Origin: SKLM01 sp050049955
Lineage (GTDB): Bacteria > Chloroflexota > Anaerolineae > B4-G1
Length of the DNA: 7,884 nucleotides
NCBI GenBank assembly: GCA_050049955.1
Contig: JASFVG010000221.1
Location: 1-7,884 of the forward strand
Direction of reading: 5' to 3'
The translations under genes were made by a program, and so were the position numbers. The notes under the pieces are model-generated. The model saw only the letters and a program-made list of their open reading frames with translations, did not search any database and was not told where the DNA came from. Positions within the stretch are counted from its first letter, which is position 1. Each line of letters starts with the position of its first letter. Shown piece after piece: positions 1-5,464 of this stretch.

Positions 1-308
1 GGCTTCTTGGCGCGGACGGCGTCAGCGGGACGCTCCAGGTCCTTTTTGAGCACGTCTTGGTAGAGAAACAGCAGTGCGCCAAGGGCCTGGTTCTGGGTGG
101 AGGCGGCCACCTTCCGCTCCACGGCCAGGTAGGTTAGGTACTCCTCGATCTCGTCCGCCCCCATCTCCTTTGGGTGGCGCGTATCGTGGAAGAGGATGAA
201 GCGCCTGATCCAACCGACGCAGGACTGCTCTGTACGAATGCAATAATGCTTGGTGCGACTGGCATCGCGAACGCGATCGAGCAGTTTCTTCTTGCGGTGC
301 CTGATCAT
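1..308 (-). CDS. intI: Integron integrase (IntI-type tyrosine recombinase), N-terminal part, cut by window edge
   Basis: Site-specific tyrosine recombinase that moves gene cassettes by recombining attI and attC sites. Only the first 102 codons are in the window; the catalytic domain with the Arg-His-Arg-Tyr residues lies off the left edge. What is visible is the SAM-like DNA-binding core-binding domain: HYCIRTEQSCVGWIRRFILF (residues 21-40), RHPKEMGADEIEEYLTYLAV (44-63), then AASTQNQALGALLFLYQDVL (68-87) and VRAKK. The run ASTQNQAL.ALLFLY is highly characteristic of integron integrases as opposed to XerC/D. The start is ATG at 308-306: an in-frame TAA lies six codons upstream and an AGAGGA ribosome-binding site sits 5 nt before it. 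The gene diverges from the cassettes at 581 and 1225, the standard integron layout. Family assignment is firm. Whether the enzyme is intact cannot be judged here. Confidence 0.9.
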   Translation of the reverse strand, partial: MIRHRKKKLLDRVRDASRTKHYCIRTEQSCVGWIRRFILFHDTRHPKEMGADEIEEYLTYLAVERKVAASTQNQALGALLFLYQDVLKKDLERPADAVRAKK

Positions 309-329
309 AATCGTCCTCTTCAATTAGGT

Positions 330-357
330 TTGTCCCTTCCGAGCGTTGGTATATACT
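330..357 (+). promoter_or_regulatory. Candidate cassette promoter (Pc-like)
   Basis: TTGTCC at 330-335, a 16-bp spacer, and TATACT at 352-357 resemble a sigma-70 -35/-10 pair pointing toward the cassettes. Known integrons carry such a promoter between intI and attI or inside intI. The match is by eye only (4/6 and 5/6), so this is a suggestion. Confidence 0.3.
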
Positions 358-439
358 GTTGGAGAGCCATTTTTCACCTGTTTCTCGGCGGGGACAAGCA
401 CATTATGCGGAAAGAAAGCATGATAGAACACTGGAAGGA

Positions 440-560
440 GGGATATGCAGAAGGAGCTCTTGATAACAAGCCATCGGGTGGTTTTGTGCAGTAATGGGTC
501 TGCATAGAATGTCATTTCTGGTTTTATGCAGAAGAATCGCGGCAGAATAGCATGTTAGGC
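440..560 (+). other. Candidate attI site with repeated motifs and GTTAGGC crossover
   Basis: GTTAGGC at 554-560 fits the GTTRRRY core at which IntI recombines and equals the R' box of the attC at 1091-1183. It lies at the left end of the first cassette, so it should be the attI-cassette junction. Just before it, GGTTTTGTGCAG (480-491) and GGTTTTATGCAG (520-531) form a direct near-repeat with 40-bp spacing, and TATGCAGAAG occurs at 444-453 and 525-534. attI1 of class 1 integrons has direct repeats that bind IntI next to the crossover, so these are candidates for that role. attI sequences differ between integrases, so this cannot be confirmed by similarity. Confidence 0.45.
480..531 (+). repeat. 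Direct near-repeat GGTTTTRTGCAG, 40 bp apart
   Basis: Two 12-bp units, at 480-491 and 520-531, differ at one position (G or A). They lie 23-75 bp upstream of the GTTAGGC junction. Possible IntI-binding repeats of attI. Confidence 0.6.
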
Positions 561-1177
561 GGCTACTGAGCACCAAATAGATGCTGCCTTGGGGTGAAGT
601 TGGAGTCATGCTGAACTTGCTTGAGGAAGCAGGGATAATCGCTGTGGTGGCTACCCAGTCTGATGATTCATATCAAGGCTCCGAGCCACCTTTGAAGAGT
701 GACATCTTGCTGCAAGATGTCACTGTTGCAGACTATGATGGGTTTGTACTTCCTTGCATGGCCGCTGGCAACCCAGGGCATATTGAAGATGACGCTATTG
801 CAATGGTTGCTGAAGCGGCAGCTTCAAACAAACCGATTGCAGCCCAGTACGGCTCGATCCCTACCCTGGCCGAGGCGGGATTACTAGACGGTAAGATCTA
901 CGCGTATAATCGTGACGGTTTTCCAGAGGGCACCTACGACGCTACTGGCGTGATCCAGGCCGGAAACACCATCACGTTCGGAACCTGTCCACAAGCCGCT
1001 CGTTGTTATGATCGCCCAGATGGCACCCCGGCATTGACGCAACTGTTGATCGAATCCGTTGCTCCTTGAACTGTTGGTGTTTCTTAAACCGCCTAGCATC
1101 TCGCTGGAGGAGCGGACCCCACGCGAGGCACGAAAATCAGGTGGCTCAGCCTTGCGGGGTCGCTCAGCTCGAAGCTG
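555..1177 (+). mobile_element. Integron gene cassette 1 (DJ-1-like gene plus attC)
   Basis: IntI cuts between G and TT of GTTRRRY, so the cassette runs from the GTTAGGC at 554 to the GTTAGGC at 1177. At 623 bp with one gene and a 3' attC it has normal cassette size and order. The gene starts about 26 nt after the junction and ends 21 nt before the attC. The first half is AT-richer than the 3044-7598 operon, consistent with a separate origin. Confidence 0.65.
581..1069 (+). CDS. DJ-1/PfpI-fold protein, N-terminally short, catalytic Cys absent
   Basis: DJ-1/PfpI superfamily members include glyoxalase-type deglycases, chaperones and amidotransferase-like hydrolases; all use a nucleophile-elbow cysteine. 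The 162-residue product shows the family pattern from the first helix on: the Glu on that helix (E6 in LPWGEVG), LLEEAGI..VVAT (13-25), DILLQDVTVADYDGFVLP (41-58), then IAAQYGSIPTLAEAGLLDGK (86-105) and GNTITFGT (128-135). The usual elbow AAxCHG reads AAQYGS here, so Tyr90 replaces the nucleophile and Gly the following His. The first beta strand, normally before LP.G, is missing: an in-frame TAG lies immediately upstream of ATG 581 and no upstream frame supplies it. ATG 608 has a GGAG close by but would remove still more of the fold. It is probably not a classical deglycase: either a pseudoenzyme or a gene trimmed on cassette formation. Confidence 0.65.
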   Translation: MLPWGEVGVMLNLLEEAGIIAVVATQSDDSYQGSEPPLKSDILLQDVTVADYDGFVLPCMAAGNPGHIEDDAIAMVAEAAASNKPIAAQYGSIPTLAEAGLLDGKIYAYNRDGFPEGTYDATGVIQAGNTITFGTCPQAARCYDRPDGTPALTQLLIESVAP

Positions 1178-1183
1178 TTAGGC
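1091..1183 (+). repeat. attC recombination site of cassette 1
   Basis: Outer box R'' GCCTAGC (1091-1097) pairs with R' GTTAGGC (1177-1183), apart from one or two inner positions. Inside, GAGCGGACCCC on the left pairs with GGGGTCGCTC on the right with one bulged base, giving the unpaired extrahelical base typical of folded attC. Length 93 nt is within the usual 57-141 range. The internal motifs TCTCGCTGGAGG (left) and CTCAGCTCG (right) recur in the next attC at the equivalent places. Confidence 0.8.
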
Positions 1184-2260
1184 TGAAGCATCACATACTG
1201 ACGGACAGTGGAGGAGGATACAGCATGGCCGATATACAGTTCCACTCAAACAAGCAGAACCGGCTGATGGGGATTTCGGTAGCCCGCCCTGTTCTTGTCA
1301 TGCTCACTCTATACATCATTGCTTGGATCATAAAGATCCTGGATACCTTTGTGTTCCGGCTAGATGAAATCATCGGTGAAGCCATTCTTACGAAGGCCCT
1401 TGGTTTTATCCTCGTCGCTGCCTATGTCTGGATGACCAGGAGGAAACTGACCGACATTGGGTTTCGTGCGAGGAATCTTGGACTGTCTCTAATTCTCACC
1501 GTGGCGGGTTTTGGTTTTGTATACACTCTCGCATTCACCTCCCAACTTGTCATCCTTGGAGCCTCTGGAGAGGAAGCCGACCTCGTATTCTCCGCGGTCG
1601 ATCCCAGAACAGGTTTGTCGGGCGGGTTGCTTTTTGGACTCTGGCTTGTGTTTTCCAATCTCGTCAACTCAGCAATGGAAGAAGGCCTGTTCCGTGGAGT
1701 CATGCTTCGCCATTTTCTTGTCCGGTATGCCAAATGGGGCGCGATCTTCCTTCAAGCTGCCCTATTCTCTTTGTGGCACTTGAGCTGGCCATTAAGGCAT
1801 CTTCTTGATGGACAGATTCCGCTTGGCCAAGTGGCATTTGAGGCTTTTGGTTTGACGCTCTCGACACTCGTTTCGGGAGTTGTATATGGCTACTTCTGCT
1901 ACAGAACTAACAACCTCTGGGGACCCTTTGCTGCGCACACGATCAACAATAGCATCTTCAATGTTCTGTTCATCAGATCCGCTGCCGGAGTGCAGTCCGG
2001 CCTTGAATTCATCCCCTTTGTACTGATCTTCCTGACAGGCCATCTCCTGATGATTCCAATCATTGTAGTGGTTGCGAATCGCCTGAAGATCACTGAAGTC
2101 AAGCCTTGGGGTGATTTCACAAATGCAGATGTCTCAGCCTAACCTCTCGCTGGAGGCGACGCGGCTGTCGCCGCGATGACATCGCGGGCGATTGGGCAAC
2201 TACGTTGATAACTTACCGAGGTCGCCGGGCATGGGCCGCCGCGCGCCTCAGCTCGGACCG
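1178..2260 (+). mobile_element. Integron gene cassette 2 (CPBP protease gene plus attC)
   Basis: This unit lies between the crossover of attC 1 (GTTAGGC, 1177) and the presumed crossover of attC 2 (GTTGGTG, 2260), 1083 bp. It contains one gene with its own ribosome-binding site. The gene's stop codon lies inside the R'' box of its attC, a common economy in cassettes. The right boundary is less sure because that R' box departs from consensus. Confidence 0.65.
1225..2142 (+). CDS. CPBP family intramembrane glutamic endopeptidase (CAAX/Abi protease)
   Basis: Polytopic membrane protease of the Rce1/CPBP superfamily; bacterial members process peptides, act in bacteriocin self-immunity, or have unknown substrates. 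The 305-residue product has the family motifs in order: EEGLFRG with catalytic Glu152-Glu153 and Arg157, FSLWH (F181, H185), and HTINN (H238, N242). Hydrophobic segments lie around residues 21-40, 53-70, 85-112, 130-148, 172-187, 205-225 and 262-284. ATG 1225 is chosen because GGAGG ends 7 nt upstream and the N-terminus then matches family length; the frame is open further upstream, into the preceding attC, but without family sequence. Stop TAA (2140-2142) lies inside the attC box. The gene is alone in its cassette, so no partner is shown. All catalytic residues are present. Bacteriocin immunity or phage abortive infection is possible but not demonstrated. Confidence 0.88.
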   Translation: MADIQFHSNKQNRLMGISVARPVLVMLTLYIIAWIIKILDTFVFRLDEIIGEAILTKALGFILVAAYVWMTRRKLTDIGFRARNLGLSLILTVAGFGFVYTLAFTSQLVILGASGEEADLVFSAVDPRTGLSGGLLFGLWLVFSNLVNSAMEEGLFRGVMLRHFLVRYAKWGAIFLQAALFSLWHLSWPLRHLLDGQIPLGQVAFEAFGLTLSTLVSGVVYGYFCYRTNNLWGPFAAHTINNSIFNVLFIRSAAGVQSGLEFIPFVLIFLTGHLLMIPIIVVVANRLKITEVKPWGDFTNADVSA

Positions 2261-2266
2261 TTGGTG
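2137..2266 (+). repeat. attC recombination site of cassette 2
   Basis: R'' GCCTAAC (2137-2143) is perfect consensus and overlaps the stop codon of the protease gene. CTGGAGGCG on the left pairs with CGCCTCAG on the right with one extrahelical G, followed by CGCGGC pairing with GCCGCG. The left motif CTCTCGCTGGAGG and right motif CTCAGCTCG are shared with the attC at 1091-1183. The R' box at 2260-2266 reads GTTGGTG rather than GTTRRRY, so the last position fails. Length 130 nt is near the upper end for attC sites. Confidence 0.7.
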
Positions 2267-2274
2267 CGTCAAGC

Positions 2275-2296
2275 GAAGCTGGATGCTTCTTCTTGG
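2275..2296 (+). terminator. Weak hairpin with pyrimidine-rich tail
   Basis: GAAGC (2275-2279) and GCTTC (2285-2289) enclose a 5-nt loop, followed by TTCTT. It could act as a weak terminator after the cassettes, but the stem is only 5 bp and the tail is not a clean T run. Confidence 0.2.
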
Positions 2297-2326
2297 GTGA
2301 AGGCCCCTTTGGGTAAGGACTAACCA

Positions 2327-2364
2327 TCGCCCCCTGCCAAGCCCTACGGTTGTCGAGGGGGTGA
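2327..2364. other. Inverted repeat, 9-bp stem
   Basis: TCGCCCCCT (2327-2335) pairs with AGGGGGTGA (2356-2364) with one G-T wobble, around a 20-nt loop; GACT and AGTC just outside can extend it. It lies about 60 bp after the last attC. Its role is unknown. It could be remains of another attC-like structure, but the outer boxes do not match. Confidence 0.4.
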
Positions 2365-2471
2365 GAGTCTTCACGCGGTCCAGAGCTGAGCTTTCTAGGA
2401 TTCTCGGCTTGTCAAGGTTAGCAAACAGGCGTACAAATCCCGCGATCGGAGAGAGTCTGGGTTCCAGTGTC

Positions 2472-2551
2472 GGAGTGCCCAGACCCGTTCAACGGGAGAG
2501 CGGCGCAGCTCCGCCGCGCTTGGCAGTATTCCACGGTCGGTGGAATACTGC
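2472..2551. repeat. Flanking repeat copy 1 with 12-bp palindrome
   Basis: GCAGTATTCCAC (2523-2534) and its exact reverse complement (2540-2551) enclose a 5-nt centre. Before it lie GGAGAGCGGCGCAG (2495-2508) and a 19-nt block at 2472-2490. All three elements recur in the same order and direction at 7792-7884; the 14-mer is identical and its spacing to the 19-nt block is the same. The copies differ by an 11- versus 27-nt stretch before the palindrome. In copy 2 the hairpin precedes a transposase relic, so this is probably the end of an insertion element that has lost its transposase here. Confidence 0.7.
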
Positions 2552-2573
2552 AGGTTCGTTGGCCGCGCGCGTA

Positions 2574-2625
2574 TTGAGGTTGCGGACCAGAAGGCTGCAG
2601 ATTCGAAATTCTGCCGAGGGTACTA
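2574..2625 (+). pseudogene. Decayed 3' half of a tRNA, tRNA-Arg(GCG)-like
   Basis: The order of parts is that of a tRNA from the anticodon arm onward: loop TTGCGGA (2580-2586, anticodon GCG), CCAGA as 3' anticodon stem, AGG.T, T-arm stem GCAGA (2597-2601) with TTCGAAAT loop and TCTGC (2610-2614), acceptor strand CGAGGGT, discriminator A, then CTA in place of CCA. The 5' anticodon strand reads TGAGG where TCTGG would pair, the T loop is one base too long, and no ACCCTCG acceptor strand is found upstream. It cannot fold as a functional tRNA. It is likely a relic, perhaps left by an element that used a tRNA gene as its attachment site. Identity as Arg rests on the loop and discriminator only. 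Confidence 0.4.
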
Positions 2626-3043
2626 GGTGTCAATTTTCGCCCGTGATTGGGCCAGTGGTTTTCGACTAGGATGGGCCACTCGTGAGCGTGACGCTGCATG
2701 CGGGACTCCTGTCGGCGGATGACGAACAAGACGTGTTTGCCGCGAGGGAGTGGATTCGGTTTCTATCTCCTTCGCGGGTCTGTGGGCCCTGAAGCTCGTG
2801 CCGGTGATGACCACGACCTGGGCTTGGTGAGTGAGCCGAACCAGGCCAGCGGCGAGCCAATGGGCGCGTGCTTATACCCGTGCCAGCTGGTCTCGGGCGG
2901 CCAGTAGCGGCGCCCAACCGCTGGATCGACAAACGAGTTCCGCAAGGCCGGGTGAGCGACGCTGCAGGCGCGCTCATCCGTTGATGGGAGCTCGGGTTCC
3001 TGGAGGTTGGGGATAGCTGCCAGAGGAAGTCTGGTCGAGAGAG
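2626..3043. other. Gene-free stretch upstream of the three-gene operon
   Basis: No reading frame on either strand here reads like a protein: the open frames are arginine-, serine- and proline-rich, as expected of GC-rich noncoding DNA. It should hold the promoter and leader of the operon beginning at 3044, but no clear -35/-10 pair was seen. The one strong structure is the hairpin at 2949-2980. Confidence 0.5.
2949..2980 (+). promoter_or_regulatory. Long hairpin 63 bp upstream of the operon start
   Basis: CGGGTGAGCG (2949-2958), a bulged A, CGC, loop TGCAG, GCG, then CGCTCATCCG (2971-2980) form a 13-bp stem with one bulge and one G-T wobble. There is no T run after it, so it is not a standard intrinsic terminator. 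Possible leader structure, operator or relic; the function is inferred from position only. Confidence 0.35.
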
Positions 3044-5431
3044 ATGATGGCCAACCGAATGATCTGGGATATCGGCGGTGCGCGCCTCTCGCGGAACGTG
3101 GGCAGCAAGGCTGAGAACCTTCACTTCCTGGCAAGGCACCGGTACCGAACACCAACGACGTATGTGTGCACCTGGGAAGCCTACGAACGCTACAGGCAGG
3201 GGGATGACAGACTCGAGAGAGCTCTGCGTCTCGAACTATCCAGCAAGTTGGATCTGGACAGGCGCTACGCGGTTCGCTCCTCGGCCAACGTCGAGGACGC
3301 CTCGGACCATTCGTTCGCAGGGCAGTTCAAGACCTTCCTTGATCTTCAAGGACTCGACGGGATAGTGGCGGCAATCCGCGCTGTGTGGGCTTCAACCCGC
3401 GGCTCTGAGACCGAAGGTTACCTGCAGCAAGTCGGTATCAGACCGGAGGACCTAAAGATGGGCGTGCTCATCCAAGAGATGGTGACGCCAGCTATCTCAG
3501 GGGTCTCTTTCAGTAAGAACCCCGTGACAGGTGCCGACGAAGTAATCGTGGAAGCGGTCGAGGGCCGGGGAGACGCCTTGGTGCAAGCAGGCGTCACGCC
3601 GCTGCGGTGGACGTATCGCTGGGACAGTTGGACCCATCGTCCCGAGGTCGACGACGCCGACTACGCGGTCGTCCAGGACGTCGTGTCACAAACCCGCGCC
3701 ATCGAGCGGGACTTCGGCAAGCCCATTGATCTCGAGTGGGTCTTTGATGGGCAGCGGTTGTACTGGGTGCAACTTCGAGAGATCAAGGCGCTGACAGGGG
3801 TCAATCTCTACTCGAATCGGGCTGCCAGAGACGTGCTTCCCGGCATCATCCTACCTCTCGTATGGTCTGTCAACGTGCCGATAGTCAACGGCGCGTGGAT
3901 TCGGCTGATCACAGAGATTATCGGCAGCACCGACCTCGGGCCGTTCGACTTGGCCAAGTCATTCTACTATCGGGCGTACTTCAATATGGGGGCTATGGGC
4001 AGCGCCTTCGAGCAACTGGGACTGCCGGGGGACTTCATGCAGCGTCTGAGGTACAGCTCCGACACCACGGCTCGGCGTCGCGCCTTCAAGCCGGGGTGGC
4101 GCACCCTCACGCTCCTTCCCCGTCTTATCTGGTTTGCGTGGGACAAGGTGCGCTTCGCCCGCAAGATCCCCGGCTTCCTGGCCAGGACCGGCGAGGAGCT
4201 ACAGGGTCTGGAGGCCGTTCAGGTGGCCGACCTGACGGAGGCTGAGCTGCTCCGTCAGGTCACGGCGCTCAGTGAGCTGAATCGGGAGTCGGCTTACTAC
4301 AGCCTGATTGCTATTGCTTTGCAGCGCATTCACACAGCTCGCCTCCGGCGCGGACTGAAGCGAGCGGGGATCGATTTGGAGAGCCGCGACCTGACTGGGG
4401 GACTGGAGGCGCTACACGACTTCGATCCTGCCTATCATCTACGCCGCCTCGCCCGCATTTATGGCGGCTTAAGTGCCGACGTGCAGGGCGGTATCCGAGG
4501 AAGCAGCTTCGATCGCTTCTCGCGTATGGATGGAGCTGAGGTTGCTCCGCTTCAGAACGGGATTGCCAGCTTCCTGGAACATTTCGGCCACTTGAGCGAC
4601 AATAGCAACGACTTCTCAAGCATCCCATGGCGAGAGGACCCCGACAGTATCCTGAGGTTGGTCACGGATTACCCGGAAGCGGAGCGGTCATCCACGTTCG
4701 ACCTTGAGGAACTGGACCTGTCCAGAGGTCAGCGAGCGCGCCTGGCAGGCCGCTGGCGTCAGGCGCGATCCTACAGACTGCATCGGGAGGCCATTGGCTA
4801 CCTTTTCGCGCGGGGTTTTGGGCTGTTCCGGCTCCACTTCCTGGCCCTCGGCGCGCGGCTGGCAGAGCGCGGTCTGATTGAAGATCCGGCGGATATCTTT
4901 TACCTGTACCTGGACGAGGTCCAAGATGTCGTGACAGCGGATGGCTCGGCGGAGAGCGCCAAGGAGTCGATTGATGCGCGTAAGCGGGAGATCCAACGCG
5001 TGCGGGATATCGATCTTCCCGAGATCGTATACGGTGACGATCCTCCGCCGATCGGTCATGGCGTGGAGCGGAGCACGACGCTTGAGGGCACACCTACGTC
5101 CCGGGGCTACTATAGCGGGCCCGTGCGGATCGTGCGAGGGATCAAAGACTTCCCCAATCTGCAAGCGGGTGACGTGCTGGTAGTACCCTACTCAGACGTC
5201 GGACTCACGCCGCTGTTTGCCAGAGCCGGCGCGGTAGTCGCCGAGTCAGGGGGGATGCTCTCGCACAGCTCGATCGTCGCTCGAGAATACGGCATCCCTG
5301 CCGTAGTGTCGGTGCGTGACGCATGCCGCATACTGAGAGACGGCCAGATCGCTGCAGTGGATGGGTACACTGGGGCCATATCGGTGATAGAGAAGCCGGA
5401 AGTGAACGAGGAGCGGTCGGGCAATGTGTAG
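3044..5431 (+). CDS. PPDK/rifampin-phosphotransferase-like dikinase (ATP-grasp plus phosphohistidine domain)
   Basis: A 795-residue cytosolic enzyme of the PEP synthase/PPDK/Rph superfamily. In this family ATP phosphorylates a swivelling His, which passes the phosphate to a substrate, releasing AMP and Pi. Seen in order: ATP-grasp N-domain with GSKAENLHFL (20-29), YAVRSSANVEDAS (75-87), FAGQFKTFL (91-99), QEMVTPAISGVSFSKNPVTG (144-163), VEAVEGRGDALV (169-180) and DLEWVFDGQRLYWVQLRE (229-246); a middle region of about 400 residues containing EHFGHLSDNSNDF; then the His domain VVAESGGMLSHSSIVAREYG (731-750) with His741. No C-terminal PEP/pyruvate barrel follows, so it is not PEP synthase. Its layout resembles rifampin phosphotransferase (about 860 residues), but the substrate is unknown. 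An in-frame TAG at 3014 bounds the start; ATG 3044, 3047 or 3059 are possible. First gene of the operon, 33 nt before the PlsY-like gene. Confidence 0.85.
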   Translation: MMANRMIWDIGGARLSRNVGSKAENLHFLARHRYRTPTTYVCTWEAYERYRQGDDRLERALRLELSSKLDLDRRYAVRSSANVEDASDHSFAGQFKTFLDLQGLDGIVAAIRAVWASTRGSETEGYLQQVGIRPEDLKMGVLIQEMVTPAISGVSFSKNPVTGADEVIVEAVEGRGDALVQAGVTPLRWTYRWDSWTHRPEVDDADYAVVQDVVSQTRAIERDFGKPIDLEWVFDGQRLYWVQLREIKALTGVNLYSNRAARDVLPGIILPLVWSVNVPIVNGAWIRLITEIIGSTDLGPFDLAKSFYYRAYFNMGAMGSAFEQLGLPGDFMQRLRYSSDTTARRRAFKPGWRTLTLLPRLIWFAWDKVRFARKIPGFLARTGEELQGLEAVQVADLTEAELLRQVTALSELNRESAYYSLIAIALQRIHTARLRRGLKRAGIDLESRDLTGGLEALHDFDPAYHLRRLARIYGGLSADVQGGIRGSSFDRFSRMDGAEVAPLQNGIASFLEHFGHLSDNSNDFSSIPWREDPDSILRLVTDYPEAERSSTFDLEELDLSRGQRARLAGRWRQARSYRLHREAIGYLFARGFGLFRLHFLALGARLAERGLIEDPADIFYLYLDEVQDVVTADGSAESAKESIDARKREIQRVRDIDLPEIVYGDDPPPIGHGVERSTTLEGTPTSRGYYSGPVRIVRGIKDFPNLQAGDVLVVPYSDVGLTPLFARAGAVVAESGGMLSHSSIVAREYGIPAVVSVRDACRILRDGQIAAVDGYTGAISVIEKPEVNEERSGNV

Positions 5432-5464
5432 ACGTAGAGACCGCCAGCTTGAGGAGGCAGTCCC

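Larger units (their letters stand above)
309..553. other. Integron leader between intI and first cassette
   Basis: This stretch holds no convincing gene. By position it must hold the intI promoter (leftward), the cassette promoter (rightward) and attI. It is visibly richer in A and T than the operon downstream. Seen in it are a candidate sigma-70 promoter (330-357), a 12-bp near-repeat 40 bp apart (480-491 and 520-531), and a 10-bp exact repeat TATGCAGAAG (444-453 and 525-534). A 29-codon reading frame at 405-494 was judged unsupported. Confidence 0.6.

Noticed and set aside
346..363. GTTGGTATATACTGTTGG as a LexA box controlling intI
   Set aside because: It lacks the paired CTG/CAG arms at the required spacing, so SOS control cannot be claimed from it.
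405..494. A 29-codon plus-strand frame starting MRKESMIEHWKEGYAEGALD in the integron leader
   Set aside because: It reads somewhat like protein, but it has no well-spaced ribosome-binding site, no recognisable family, and overlaps the candidate attI repeats. Kept out of the gene list.
2546..2622. A complete functional tRNA-Arg gene
   Set aside because: The 5' acceptor strand that should pair with CGAGGGT is missing, the anticodon stem is broken, and the T loop has an extra base. Only a relic is supported.
2912..2980. GCCCAAC at 2912-2918 followed by a hairpin, as a third attC
   Set aside because: No GTTRRRY box with pairing follows, and the internal motifs shared by the two accepted attC sites are absent.
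2361..3155. Several open frames on both strands (for example 2361-2669 plus, 2666-3139 minus)
   Set aside because: They are rich in Arg, Ser, Pro and Ala with no motif, cross the repeat and tRNA relic, and overlap one another and the dikinase start. They look like chance frames in GC-rich DNA.
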